48,527 nucleotides of DNA, from positions 1 to 48,527 of IMG/VR virus record IMGVR_UViG_3300024432_000002. The stretch is one strand, 5' to 3'. This document shows, one piece after another, positions 33,444 to 43,094 of the stretch. Position numbers and translations under genes: made by a program. Origin of the DNA: a virus. The notes beneath the pieces are model-generated. The model searched no databases and was not told where the DNA came from. It saw only the letters and a list, made by a program, of their open reading frames with translations. Positions within the stretch are counted from its first letter, which is position 1; each line of letters begins with the position of its first letter.

Positions 33444-35230
33444 TATTGTACTCCTTGATAAGTCTGTTGAGCCATAGCTGGGGCACCTTCCTGGAAACCT
33501 TGTTGAATATCCCCTGCCGGACTAAGTATTTTAGATTTCATCGGGCTACCTTCGTTTTGTTTTACAGCCTTTGGATTCATTGTAGCCTTACCCGCTGGTT
33601 GCGGTCCCATTGACATCTGCAACTGGATACGCTGCATAAACGTAGGATCTACAAACCAATCCTGAACCTCTTCAAGTATATCCATTTCTGTGGCTATATC
33701 AGTTATTGATTCCTGAAGATTAAACGGTATTCCCATCTGCATACAAACCTGAGCCGTCATAGCAAGAGACTGTACGATATTAGTAGCAAACTCCATAATG
33801 CGTTTAGACCTAATAGCAGGATCAAGCCGTGACATAGATCGTTGTTTGATCCTAAACGTATACTCAAGAAAATCACCCTGTCGTTGTTCGGGTGTGAGTT
33901 GTAGTTGAATACTCTCACCACCCGGCTGACGCTGACTAAACGGCAGATTAATCAATGGATCAGTATGCAGATACCAAGCCATCTTCTGATTAATCTTGGC
34001 TGCACAGTCATAACCCATGCCACGCATATCTTCAATAGTGACACTCTGATTAGCTTGGAGTATATTCTGTCCGGTAGCGGTCTTGGCCCCAGCAGCGATG
34101 CCAGCCATCTGATCTGGATTACCAGACATATAATTATACCAGGTTTGAAGCGATGTCATAGCTGATTCATTCTGTGGATTCTGACCACCAATAGAAAACG
34201 GTTTAGCTGTAGTAGGATCACCTAAAATAACATCACCATCAGAAGATGTTCTAATATCTTCGGCTTCATCGGCACCAGCTGGATCAGCAATAAGAATATC
34301 CCGCTGTCGTAAAATCTGATCAACCATCTTTTTCATAGTGTCGCCAGCAGCATGGTGTAGATCGTACCAAATACCAACAGGGGCTATCGGATACGGATTG
34401 CCCGGCACTGGTTGAGTTATAGCCAGATGAGTATATGGCCCTTCGTTGGGACCATAATATTCCCTTGCGGCAAGGAAGTCATCCATGATTATCTGTTCCG
34501 GGTCGGCTATTGTAATTAAAGCTTCAGCACCTGGAACATACAATTCAACTACATCTACCATATCTTGAAGGTCTAACATTTCTTGAGCAGACATACCCCG
34601 CTGCGATATAGCTTCAACTTTGCGGTTAACATCTGGGTGTTTCGATCTTGGTATCTTCATAACAAGATCATGGTCAAAGGCATCATCGTCTAAAAGTAAT
34701 TGACGAGGAACGCGATTCCTGTCACCTTCAAACGCAGGTTTCCTCATTTTTCGACAGGTAGGATCGAATACATGGTCATCAAGATCTACATTATCAGCAT
34801 AGACCTGACCTTCATCTATAAGAATATCACCGAAATTAATCATAGTCCCACCCTGGGCGAGTCCAGTCTTAAAAACAGCATATCCGAAACAAGCATCAAC
34901 AAGACCATATCGAAGAATTTCTTTTAGGTCTATCTTTTTATCAAGCCAATTTGTTGCAAGACTAAGCAAGAAAGCATATTCCCTGTGGGGTATGATCTCG
35001 GTGGTAATTTCATTCACTGGATTTTTCATTATGAGATTCGGGATCAGTGCTCGGATCGTATGGAACACGAGGTTAATTGGCTCTGAACCCTTTAATCCAA
35101 ACTTCTTACAATAGTAGTGGCCGACGTAAGCTCGGATGTACATCGCCCTTGCTTTACGGTAGTGCCGCGAACGCTGAAATCCAGCTTTCACAACATTAGC
35201 AAATTTTCTTGGATCTAATACTGAAGGCAT
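33443..35230 (-). CDS. Portal protein (podovirus-type)
   Basis: 595 aa from the ATG at 35230, with GGAG 5 nt upstream and 1 nt past the terminase stop; a longer frame to 35311 runs into terminase sequence. Features: aromatic/basic N-terminal helices, PINLVFHTIRALIPNLIMKNP, a clip-like centre (HHAAGDTMKKMVDQILRQRD), and a Gln/Met-rich C-terminal region (FMQRIQLQMSMGPQP). Position directly after large terminase supports the dodecameric DNA-entry portal. Confidence 0.85.
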   Translation of the reverse strand: MPSVLDPRKFANVVKAGFQRSRHYRKARAMYIRAYVGHYYCKKFGLKGSEPINLVFHTIRALIPNLIMKNPVNEITTEIIPHREYAFLLSLATNWLDKKIDLKEILRYGLVDACFGYAVFKTGLAQGGTMINFGDILIDEGQVYADNVDLDDHVFDPTCRKMRKPAFEGDRNRVPRQLLLDDDAFDHDLVMKIPRSKHPDVNRKVEAISQRGMSAQEMLDLQDMVDVVELYVPGAEALITIADPEQIIMDDFLAAREYYGPNEGPYTHLAITQPVPGNPYPIAPVGIWYDLHHAAGDTMKKMVDQILRQRDILIADPAGADEAEDIRTSSDGDVILGDPTTAKPFSIGGQNPQNESAMTSLQTWYNYMSGNPDQMAGIAAGAKTATGQNILQANQSVTIEDMRGMGYDCAAKINQKMAWYLHTDPLINLPFSQRQPGGESIQLQLTPEQRQGDFLEYTFRIKQRSMSRLDPAIRSKRIMEFATNIVQSLAMTAQVCMQMGIPFNLQESITDIATEMDILEEVQDWFVDPTFMQRIQLQMSMGPQPAGKATMNPKAVKQNEGSPMKSKILSPAGDIQQGFQEGAPAMAQQTYQGVQ

Positions 35231-35231
35231 C

Positions 35232-37163
35232 TCATCTCCCGAAATTATACCGCTTCCCTCTACGCTCTTCTCGTTTCCGCTCCTTAAGCATCTGCCGTCT
35301 GTAATGAGCACATCGCATCGTCTTCGATCCAGTTCGCTCGTTTAACTTACCCGATCCGGCATCACGAGTGTCAACAGTAAGAGCATCGGCTATAACACAG
35401 TCACCATGAGTCTTCCTGGCTGATGCACTTTCCTCGACCAATTCTGCCGGGCCACAACCGCCACCATCATAATAAACATACATTTTGGCTTCTTCAAGTG
35501 CCCATATAGAATGATTAATATATTTGCTGTGAGCGAGAGCACGATCATAGGCGTCCATCAGAATATCTTTAGCTGTCTGACTACTATGCCAACCGTATTT
35601 CTTTAGTTTCTTCTCCTGTCTATCACCTGGTTTACGCATTCGATAGTAATACGGGTACTGATAGGTCTTAACCGTCACACGGCCAAAATCCCAACCGGGG
35701 CCATTCATCTCCCACTTCAGGAACGGCAACTTTTTTCTACCGCCGACCCACAGAGCAAGAGCAACTACGATCTTCGCCATCTCATAAGGTGGTGTCTCAG
35801 CGTCACGCCATTCAGCTACTTTTTCCCCGGTTTGCTTGCATTTGATGGAAACAACACTGTTTGAAGCACCTTGACCCTTGGAGATGTCGATGCCGAAGAT
35901 GTAATCTTTAGTCTGATCGGGTCTTCCGTTGACAAGATGCACCCAGAGCCGAAGTTCGCCAGATTTGGTGCGTTTAGACTCCACCCTGGACACGTCCTTC
36001 CGTTTGAGGAGGGTCTTAATGCTGTCATCCGCTACACCTTTCTTAAATGATATCGACCATCGTGACAATGGTTCACGCCCGAATAGAGCGATGTGTCTAT
36101 CAATATTATCAGTGGTAAGCCGCATTGAACCAGCTTCCATATCGATAGCATCGACTTCACGAGCCATCTCTTTAGGAGATCGTACTTTCTCTTCGTTATC
36201 ATACCAAGGAGACCGTATCTTCCACGCTTTAGTAATCGGATCTTGAACCACATAGCGATCTTTGCCCTTATCTGGATGATCCCACCACATTAGAGGGAAT
36301 ACCTTGATCTTACCAGATTTTTTCCACTTGCTGTACTCAGTACCCGGTCCGGCACCAGTAGAATTAATGATTCTCATCAAACACGCATCTCTGGTAGCAG
36401 AACGCATTTCGGAACCGTTCTCAACTTTGGAGAACTCATCCAGAAGTCCTACTAACCGTCTATCACCGGAAGTAGCATGTTTAGTAGTTGACTCGCCATC
36501 AATGCAGTTACCATTTAAGGTATTCTTCATGTGCATCTTAGTACGGTAACGTCGACCATACTGACAATCGGGTGGAAGCATCCACTCAGGAAGCCACTGA
36601 TTGATATAATCATGTCGCTGGAATAAAGCTTTCATATTGCCAGCTTTGTCTACATAGTCTTCCACTCTTGAAAGTTCAAGAAGTTGGCTACCTTCGTTAA
36701 ACAACCACAACCAGTGAATGAAATTTATGCAAATCCAACTGGCACCCATATCACGAGACTTATCAAACAGAATATCTTCAGCTTTTCTACTGGGGTCATC
36801 AGGATCAAGCATACTCAAACACTTAAGTAATCGGTCAAAAGCATCATCCTGAATTTCCCATGAAATAAATGGTGCATCTGCATTCTGCGAGATAACACGC
36901 TCACCATCTTCTACGTCCATCTGGTGATAAGTCCACGAGAATAGATTAATCCATAGTTGTAGCGAATCCTTACACATCGCCATCAGGTCGTTCTGATAGC
37001 CTTTATCGTTTTCAGCATCGGTAATGACTTGTTCACGCCACTCTATATTCTCAGCTTCTTGCTTCGGAATCATTATATTCGTCTTCGGATCTTTATAGAA
37101 CCGAGGCATGTTAGGAAATGGCGTCGATAAACTTGGTCGTAAATTTTCTAACGCGTTAGTCAT
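35232..37163 (-). CDS. terL: Terminase large subunit
   Basis: 643 aa. The ATPase has an adapted Walker A KSRDMGASW (135-143) and Walker B LVGLLDEF (237-244). The RNase H-like nuclease has FGIDISKG (423-430) and the C-terminal acid in GDCVIADAL (587-595). It packages DNA through the portal. The phosphate-binding loop lacks the GK(S/T) ending, having GAS, as in several phage terminases where the Lys sits at the start of the loop. Confidence 0.92.
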   Translation of the reverse strand: MTNALENLRPSLSTPFPNMPRFYKDPKTNIMIPKQEAENIEWREQVITDAENDKGYQNDLMAMCKDSLQLWINLFSWTYHQMDVEDGERVISQNADAPFISWEIQDDAFDRLLKCLSMLDPDDPSRKAEDILFDKSRDMGASWICINFIHWLWLFNEGSQLLELSRVEDYVDKAGNMKALFQRHDYINQWLPEWMLPPDCQYGRRYRTKMHMKNTLNGNCIDGESTTKHATSGDRRLVGLLDEFSKVENGSEMRSATRDACLMRIINSTGAGPGTEYSKWKKSGKIKVFPLMWWDHPDKGKDRYVVQDPITKAWKIRSPWYDNEEKVRSPKEMAREVDAIDMEAGSMRLTTDNIDRHIALFGREPLSRWSISFKKGVADDSIKTLLKRKDVSRVESKRTKSGELRLWVHLVNGRPDQTKDYIFGIDISKGQGASNSVVSIKCKQTGEKVAEWRDAETPPYEMAKIVVALALWVGGRKKLPFLKWEMNGPGWDFGRVTVKTYQYPYYYRMRKPGDRQEKKLKKYGWHSSQTAKDILMDAYDRALAHSKYINHSIWALEEAKMYVYYDGGGCGPAELVEESASARKTHGDCVIADALTVDTRDAGSGKLNERTGSKTMRCAHYRRQMLKERKREERRGKRYNFGR

Positions 37164-37386
37164 TAGAAGTCATTCTCAATATTTCTTTAGCAAGTTTTAT
37201 GGCCTCTTCTTTAGATATGGTTAAAAGTGGTCCCTTGCCTTTATCTTGTGTAAATAATGCCCGTCGCTCAAAACTTGCCGGTTTCGCAGACAAACCAAAA
37301 CTATTACCATGAACATCTTCAGAAAATATATCAGCCCATATCTGCACTTTATCATTTTCTATCATTGGAGTTAAATTAATTTTCAT
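37156..37386 (-). CDS. Hypothetical protein, paralogue of the rightward gene at 15701
   Basis: 76 aa, similar along its length to the 78-aa protein at 15701-15937 (see ADIFSEDVHGNSFGLSAKPASF and LLTISKEEAIKLAKEIL). It lies between the probable small terminase and the large terminase and overlaps both. Function unknown. Confidence 0.7.
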   Translation of the reverse strand: MKINLTPMIENDKVQIWADIFSEDVHGNSFGLSAKPASFERRALFTQDKGKGPLLTISKEEAIKLAKEILRMTSND

Positions 37387-37786
37387 TTTTCTTTTCCTTG
37401 GACATCTGATTTAATCTTCGTTTACTTTGTGCCGCTACACGATCAGAAAGTTTCGCCTTCTCTCTACCAGAGTCCTTAACAGCTGGCGTCACCTTACCTT
37501 CAAGTCGATCCCAGATCATGCCGATGAAGCTTTTATCAGGAGGAATAGTTGTCTCTTTAACGCCATCGGCTGTCACAGTTTCTACCTTATAACCAAGGGC
37601 TTTATCCCATACGAGTCGGGCCAGTGTCTCTATCTTAGTAAGCGGCCTACCTTCATCGTCCACCGTGTGAAATTCACTACCAATATCCTTGATCATTTTA
37701 GTGAGTTCAGCGGTAGCAGCTTTCGCCACACCTTGTGGCGTCAAGTTTTTTGGATTCTTTTTGTTGTGGTTTTCTTTCTTTGCCAT
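37376..37786 (-). CDS. Probable terminase small subunit
   Basis: 136 aa, basic and helical (LTPQGVAKAATAELTKMIKDIG; LTKIETLARLVWDKALGY; MIWDRLEGKV). Assignment rests on size, charge and position just before the large terminase; no HTH is certain. It would recognise phage DNA for packaging. Confidence 0.5.
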   Translation of the reverse strand: MAKKENHNKKNPKNLTPQGVAKAATAELTKMIKDIGSEFHTVDDEGRPLTKIETLARLVWDKALGYKVETVTADGVKETTIPPDKSFIGMIWDRLEGKVTPAVKDSGREKAKLSDRVAAQSKRRLNQMSKEKKNEN

Positions 37787-37794
37787 TATGTCTC

Positions 37795-40700
37795 CTATGC
37801 AATCCTTTGCATCCTAAATTCCGGTGAATAATTACCTGTGACTGGTATAACAAGAATCCCACCACTATCTTGATAACCACCAAGCTCAACATAATCATTA
37901 ACTCCCAGATTATATATTGTTGTAATATTCATGCGAGAATCAGCAGCACTTGCAAGTGACTGTGACATTGCAATAGTAGTAGTACCGTTTAAGTATACTC
38001 TTGCACCACGTTCCCCCACTGCATTTGCCGGAAACGTAAAACATCCAGTTATTACATATTTACCCGCAGTTTTACAAGTAAGTCTTGTATTATTTGTCGA
38101 ATTATCGTGGATTGTGTCGGTATCCCAGCGTTCTTGATTAAAAGCAAGTTCTGTCCAATCTGCATTCGCCGCATTTTGTACAGCATCATTGTAAACTGCT
38201 GCTCCAATATCCGCGATATTAAGGGTAACAAAATTACCACCATCTGTATAAGATAACCCCGTCCCAGTTCTTAATACCCCATCATTGTTAGCCGCTCCAA
38301 TATACCCAGCTATAGCGGCGGCATCTATTTTTACTGTGAAAGCATCAGCCCCTACAGCGGCCTTCCATGTAGCCTGACCAGTACCAGTATCTTTAGTTAA
38401 TACATGCTCATTAGTTGCCCCGCTTACTTGTGTAAGAGCATCTATAGCTGCCTGTGCTGTCGATTGTCCCGAACCCCCATGAGCAATAGCCACATCAGTT
38501 GCCGCCCAAGTCCCCGTTACAACGGTGCCTAAAGTGACACTACCATCATCGTCCAGAACTAAACGGTCATTGCCTCCAACTGCAAAGTGCATATCAATGT
38601 CACTAACTCCGGTTCTTCGATAACACCTAATCCAAGATACAGGAGCAGTAGAATCAGAGGTGGACATAAGGAATTTCAAACCGATGTAACTATCAGCAGC
38701 AACACTATTACTTTGAAGCGTAATACCGTATCCACTTGCGGTGCTTTTGACGTGGAGTTTATTATATGGTGTTGAGGTTCCAAGACCCAAAAAGCCAGAA
38801 CTATCTAACAACATTCTAAACGAAGGAGATGTTCCATCGGTTCCGTCATTTGTACGCCAAAGAATAGACCCTTTTTGATCGTCTCCTACTCCATGATGAG
38901 AAGCCTCTATAACACCAAGGATAGTTTCTTCCCCTCCAGTTTGTTCTCCCCTAAAAGAAAGTTTACATTTTCTGGTATTATCCCCGTCCTCATGGTTGCT
39001 ATTGTGTAGAGTTAATGTGGGATTAGCCCCTGTCATTTCCAATAAAGTAACCGGAGCAGTTTCTGATATACCAATATATCCAGTAGCTTTTATCGTTAGT
39101 CTCTCTGTTCGCGTAGTCGCCCCAGAAGCACAAACCTCAAAAGCAAATTTAGTAGGATATGAAGTTCCCGCTGTCCAGTTACCATCGGCATAACCAACTA
39201 TGCCACCGCCATTAGCGGTGGCAGCAGCGGATTGAGAACCATTGAATAAGAAATACCCAAGTCTATGGCCGGAAGCCATTGCTGCACCATCATCGGAGCT
39301 AACAATAAAACCACCTCCGGCAGTAGAACTACTTGCACCAGTATTAAGGGCTTGTATCTGGGATAGATTAATATTGGCCCCGCCAGCACGTAAAGCACAC
39401 CAACCTAAAGTAGTTGTAACATTACCTGTTTTAAGAACAGCATCTGTCCCAGAATTTACAGTGGGGTTCATTCTTACCTGATTAGTTCCGGCGTTTATTG
39501 TTATAACCCCACTGGTTGTTATGGGGAAAGCCCCTCCATCACTATTAAGCCCATCGAACTGTAATGTATCCCCATCATGTGTATGAGCACCACCAGCGGC
39601 ATGACTGTGTAGTGTAGTCTCACTTCCATCTGAGAGTTCTTCTAATTCAGCAGCAGTTACTCCAGTAGCACCATCGTTACCAGATATATAAGCATAATCA
39701 TGTGCTCCGCCATTTGCAAGTTGGTCGTGGTCTATTGTTCCTTCGAGGTCATCAGCGGTTTCCCCTATTGTTCGCAAGGCAAAAGTATTGGCCCCTGTCA
39801 TCTTAATAAAACTGGCAGCAGCATAAGTTAGCCCCGCAAGAGAATCTAATCCATCATCTTGAGTTTGCCATATATTACTTGGAAGTAGATTAGTAATGTG
39901 ACAATCATTTGTACCTTCCATATATATGGTGATTATAGAATTCTGACCGCCGCCAGTAACATTAGCGTGTAGTTTAAGAACCAATCTATCGGTAGTTAAG
40001 ATAGTTGCATCAGAACTTAATACTGCATGAGTGATAAATGAAGCCATTGAACCAGGAATCGCAGATGATGTTTCAGAAGTCATCAAAACCGTTTCGTCAG
40101 CATTTAACGCATATTTGCTTAATGTCCAGTAAAATGTAGTTGGTCTGTTTCCTGTTGTTCTTGCTAAATGCGTATGTAAAACATATACACCTGACCTCAA
40201 GAACGTGACACCGGGTACACCAGAGGCAGTAATAAAACTGAACATCAATTGGTCGTCACCTTCATCCATCGCAGCAGTTTCTTCATCACTCGCTGCTTCC
40301 CCCGTATCTGTTTGGTGCAATATATGATAATTGGCTATACCAACATCGTCGTTGTCCGATAGAAAATAATCCTTTGCTGCACCAATAGACAAATCTACAT
40401 AAGTTTTTACTGCTTTTTCTGTAGGCAATGCAGAATCAGAGTTACCTCCCAATGTCCCATCAATAGAAAATTCCGTTATTGCATTAGTAATTGTAAGTCC
40501 AGCAAGTATGGGAGTCGCTCCAGTATCATAATCCTGTGGAAGTGACAACGTGATAGAGCCAGCAGCATTAGTGACAGTCACTCGCTTGGCCGTCCCTGTG
40601 ATCGTAGCTAATACAGGTGCCGCACCTGTGCTGCCTATAGGTACCTTCCCATTAGTCGCTACAGCGAGTGAAGTGAGTGCACCGCTAACGGGATAGACCA

Positions 40701-40845
40701 GGGCATTATCAGTGAGACCTGACAATGTGACACCGGCGAACTCAGGTTCTGCACGAGGTCCAAGAAAATTTTTGCCGATCTTCTGGAAATTACGTCTAAC
40801 ACCAAACCAATCATCGGCTTTTATATCAACAAGTCCGGAACCCAT
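37795..40845 (-). CDS. Tail fibre/spike protein
   Basis: 1016 aa, Gly/Ser/Thr/Ala/Asp-rich with repeated short beta units. N-terminal virion anchor (about 1-50), a fibre shaft with repeated LTGxNP/SGxGTSTP-like turns (SSGFLGLGTSTPYNKLHVKS), a jelly-roll-like part near 215-330, and a C-terminal C1q/TNF-like domain (about 890-1016: FNQERWDTDTIHDNSTN ... YVITGCFTF ... YVELGGYQDSGG). Probably binds the host receptor. It is unusually placed upstream of the terminase. Confidence 0.8.
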   Translation of the reverse strand: MGSGLVDIKADDWFGVRRNFQKIGKNFLGPRAEPEFAGVTLSGLTDNALVYPVSGALTSLAVATNGKVPIGSTGAAPVLATITGTAKRVTVTNAAGSITLSLPQDYDTGATPILAGLTITNAITEFSIDGTLGGNSDSALPTEKAVKTYVDLSIGAAKDYFLSDNDDVGIANYHILHQTDTGEAASDEETAAMDEGDDQLMFSFITASGVPGVTFLRSGVYVLHTHLARTTGNRPTTFYWTLSKYALNADETVLMTSETSSAIPGSMASFITHAVLSSDATILTTDRLVLKLHANVTGGGQNSIITIYMEGTNDCHITNLLPSNIWQTQDDGLDSLAGLTYAAASFIKMTGANTFALRTIGETADDLEGTIDHDQLANGGAHDYAYISGNDGATGVTAAELEELSDGSETTLHSHAAGGAHTHDGDTLQFDGLNSDGGAFPITTSGVITINAGTNQVRMNPTVNSGTDAVLKTGNVTTTLGWCALRAGGANINLSQIQALNTGASSSTAGGGFIVSSDDGAAMASGHRLGYFLFNGSQSAAATANGGGIVGYADGNWTAGTSYPTKFAFEVCASGATTRTERLTIKATGYIGISETAPVTLLEMTGANPTLTLHNSNHEDGDNTRKCKLSFRGEQTGGEETILGVIEASHHGVGDDQKGSILWRTNDGTDGTSPSFRMLLDSSGFLGLGTSTPYNKLHVKSTASGYGITLQSNSVAADSYIGLKFLMSTSDSTAPVSWIRCYRRTGVSDIDMHFAVGGNDRLVLDDDGSVTLGTVVTGTWAATDVAIAHGGSGQSTAQAAIDALTQVSGATNEHVLTKDTGTGQATWKAAVGADAFTVKIDAAAIAGYIGAANNDGVLRTGTGLSYTDGGNFVTLNIADIGAAVYNDAVQNAANADWTELAFNQERWDTDTIHDNSTNNTRLTCKTAGKYVITGCFTFPANAVGERGARVYLNGTTTIAMSQSLASAADSRMNITTIYNLGVNDYVELGGYQDSGGILVIPVTGNYSPEFRMQRIA

Positions 40846-40846
40846 A

Positions 40847-41359
40847 TTATTTGAACCAACCTCGAACCATTACATCCAGAGAAACCCAAACTACATCAGT
40901 CGTCCAATACTCTATTTTTCTGTCGGCATCACAAGCAACCCACTTACTTTCAAGATAAGTATTATTGCCATGACGAACATATATAATTTCCCTATTGACG
41001 TCATTTATGTTTCCGTTTTTACGAAATATAATTAAACTATTATTATAAGCCGTAAGAGCATGAACTAAAAGATGAACCAGAGTTGTTCCTTCCGGCACTT
41101 TACTTGACAAATCCAAGACGTGATAACCTCCGTCAGCAGTGAAATCAGTCTTAGAGAAATCCCAAGACGAAGGATCACCGCGATCATTATAAGAAACCGG
41201 AGAAGGAGCTGGAGCTGGACCTGATTCCCACACCCCATTACCGTTATACTTAAGTATATCCGCCTCAACAGCAGTATCAACTACAACATCAACGATATCG
41301 TTCAAATTAATTTCAGTTTTAAGTGGCTCTCCGTTTGAATCAACAATACAAACTCTCAT
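40847..41359 (-). CDS. Fibre-associated protein
   Basis: 170 aa ending 1 nt before the fibre gene. LKYNGNGVWESGPAPAP marks a fibre-like turn; the C-terminal 100 aa are beta-rich (TTLVHLLVHALTAYNNSLIIFRK). Probably a fibre tip, adaptor or assembly protein. Confidence 0.55.
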   Translation of the reverse strand: MRVCIVDSNGEPLKTEINLNDIVDVVVDTAVEADILKYNGNGVWESGPAPAPSPVSYNDRGDPSSWDFSKTDFTADGGYHVLDLSSKVPEGTTLVHLLVHALTAYNNSLIIFRKNGNINDVNREIIYVRHGNNTYLESKWVACDADRKIEYWTTDVVWVSLDVMVRGWFK

Positions 41360-41363
41360 TTTC

Positions 41364-41711
41364 TTAATCCTTTAGTCGTCTTAGAATAACTCTATGAAAG
41401 GCAGTTGTATCCGGTGTCTGACAATATAGAGTTGTATAAGGGATTGGAATTTTAATAATAATCGTTTTGCCTTCACCACAGGCCCAAATACCATTTGCAT
41501 CAGAAGTATCTATTGATGCAATACCAAAAATATGGGGGCCAACTAAAGCAGTAAGAGCATAGGACGCACCAGCTACAACATCTACCTCATGGTCCAAATT
41601 TTGAACCGGGCAAATAATATTCTGCCCGGACGCGAGTATCGGATCAGCAGCCTCACATCCAGGAGCCGTCCTGTTACCTGCGTTATCGCTAATGAAAAAT
41701 TCTTGACTCAT
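41364..41711 (-). CDS. Putative virion accessory protein
   Basis: 115 aa, beta-rich (VDVVAGASYALTALVGPHIFGIASI). GAGGAG upstream. Size, composition and position next to fibre genes suggest a small virion or capsid-decorating protein; not recognised. Confidence 0.55.
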   Translation of the reverse strand: MSQEFFISDNAGNRTAPGCEAADPILASGQNIICPVQNLDHEVDVVAGASYALTALVGPHIFGIASIDTSDANGIWACGEGKTIIIKIPIPYTTLYCQTPDTTAFHRVILRRLKD

Positions 41712-41713
41712 TT

Positions 41714-41860
41714 TTATCTCCTCTCATGGCTCATGCCGTTTGCATAGTATTCTTTCCAGGTAAGAACCTGATACCGAGGTTTGGGCCAGTCCTGAGTTTT
41801 CATCCAGTTTCTCGTTTTCCAATTCGATATAACTCGTCTATACGCTTCTCGCCAAGTCAT
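41714..41860 (-). CDS. Small basic aromatic protein
   Basis: 48 aa, rich in Trp, Tyr and Arg (WREAYRRVISNWKTRNWM). The ATG overlaps the preceding stop (TGATG), and its end provides the ribosome site of the next gene. Function unknown. Confidence 0.5.
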   Translation of the reverse strand: MTWREAYRRVISNWKTRNWMKTQDWPKPRYQVLTWKEYYANGMSHERR

Positions 41861-42042
41861 CAGTTCTGTCCCCCCACTGCACGATCAACTATCCGCTTCT
41901 CCCGTTTGCCAGCCACAATCCGGGCCAAATCACGTTGCATCAACTTCTGGTCGTTGGCTTCATTGAACCGACGACAAAATTCTTCTCTTGGCATATCTTT
42001 AGCGGATTCTTCCAGATTATCGTATATCTGTCCTGCATCCAT
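41860..42042 (-). CDS. Small helical protein
   Basis: 60 aa, strongly charged helix (QKLMQRDLARIVAGKREKRIVDR). TAATG overlap with the previous gene, TGATG with the next. Function unknown. Confidence 0.55.
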   Translation of the reverse strand: MDAGQIYDNLEESAKDMPREEFCRRFNEANDQKLMQRDLARIVAGKREKRIVDRAVGGQN

Positions 42043-42254
42043 TAATCCATCTCCGGTTTATAGATAATTGGTCTACCATTATGTCTCATTACGCCAACCT
42101 CTACTCCTGTATTGTAACCCGGATACCGCGCTACATAAATTTCCTCCAGAGCACAAAACTGATCAGCACTCACCCAGTATTCTTGACCGACCAACAGAAC
42201 ATCCACACCAAGGATCTGGACTTTATTGGACTTCGGTAAATCAGTACTAACCAC
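42042..42254 (-). CDS. Hypothetical protein with uncertain start
   Basis: 70 aa from the only standard start, a GTG at 42254. The same frame is open and coding-like up to about 42374 (SDGFLYISPEIELEAYALEQW), giving about 110 codons, but has no ATG, GTG or TTG there. The ATG at 42379 is in another frame and stops after two codons. So the gene is probably longer and either uses an unusual start or carries a frameshift. Function unknown. Confidence 0.5.
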   Translation of the reverse strand: MVSTDLPKSNKVQILGVDVLLVGQEYWVSADQFCALEEIYVARYPGYNTGVEVGVMRHNGRPIIYKPEMD

Positions 42255-42375
42255 GATGTTCGGCCAATCAGCATCGTACTTATTCCTGGCACACCACTGC
42301 TCCAGTGCGTACGCCTCAAGTTCTATTTCAGGACTAATATACAGGAATCCGTCGCTTTGTATTTCAGCTTTCAGC

Positions 42376-42822
42376 TCATTCTCCTTGGGCTTCGATAATA
42401 TAATTTGTTGCTTTTAGCATTAATCCTGGATCTTCTTTGAAATGTCCCAATCCAGTATTACAGTTATTACATAATAAACCTCTAATTTTCCCTGTCTTAT
42501 GGTTGTGATCCACAGATAACCTAACAATCCCATAATGGTTTTTGTGTGTCTCAACATTGCCACATATTGCACAAACCCCACCTTGAATTTCAAACATCTG
42601 ATCGTATTGGTCTAAAGTAATACCAAACTTTTGTTTAAGATTGCATTGCCTCGATTGTTCTATACGGCGTGGATTTCTCTTAGAATACTCCCTTTTACAT
42701 GATTTACATGAACCCGACAAACCACCTTTATTTATCTTATTGTGATGAAAATACTCTTTAGTCGCCGGGTACTCATTCTTACACGTATAACATTGTTTAT
42801 ATTTCACGACGACTCCGGACAT
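42376..42822 (-). CDS. Endonuclease VII-type HNH nuclease (Holliday junction resolvase family)
   Basis: 148 aa. N-terminal zinc knuckle (CYTCKNEYPATKEYF ... CKSCKREYS), then the T4 gp49-type domain: YDQMFEIQGGVCAICG, LSVDHNHKTGKIRGLLC and NCNTGLGHFKEDP. The metal and zinc residues are all present. Family members resolve branched DNA before packaging. A second, shorter copy is at 43458 on the other strand. Confidence 0.85.
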   Translation of the reverse strand: MSGVVVKYKQCYTCKNEYPATKEYFHHNKINKGGLSGSCKSCKREYSKRNPRRIEQSRQCNLKQKFGITLDQYDQMFEIQGGVCAICGNVETHKNHYGIVRLSVDHNHKTGKIRGLLCNNCNTGLGHFKEDPGLMLKATNYIIEAQGE

Positions 42823-42892
42823 ATTGCCTGACCTTCTGGATCAAGCGGATTAATATTAAGACCCCTGCGATAACAGTGAACAACTTAAACAT
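42797..42892 (-). CDS. Possible 31-aa membrane peptide
   Basis: A short frame overlapping both neighbours: one hydrophobic segment (LFTVIAGVLILIRLI) followed by a basic tail. Composition looks real for a phage membrane peptide, but it is very short and lacks a clear ribosome site. Confidence 0.35.
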   Translation of the reverse strand: MFKLFTVIAGVLILIRLIQKVRQYVRSRREI

Positions 42893-43064
42893 ACAACTGT
42901 TCCAGCTTGACTCCTTCTTCGACAGCGATTTTAATCGCTCCACATAGAGTCCTTTGGGCCTTAACAACGGCTTCTACTGATCTCCGCAGAGTTTCCTGGG
43001 CACTGCGTATCTCAGTAGAATGATGCCTTATCCGCTCACAGTTTCGTTTAATGATCGGGTGCAT
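42885..43064 (-). CDS. Small coiled-coil-like protein, first gene of the leftward block
   Basis: 59 aa from the ATG at 43064 with AAGGAG 8 nt upstream; a longer frame to 43112 would run into the 43-bp repeat. Almost wholly helical (IRSAQETLRRSVEAVVKAQR). Function unknown; as the first gene of the operon it could be regulatory. Confidence 0.6.
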   Translation of the reverse strand: MHPIIKRNCERIRHHSTEIRSAQETLRRSVEAVVKAQRTLCGAIKIAVEEGVKLEQLYV

Positions 43065-43094
43065 TATCGGTCTCCTTGAGCAAAACGTATATCC

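Noticed and set aside
37427-37831. 134-codon plus-strand frame opposite the probable small terminase
   Set aside because: Runs against the virion operon, composition of a mirror frame, no start signal.
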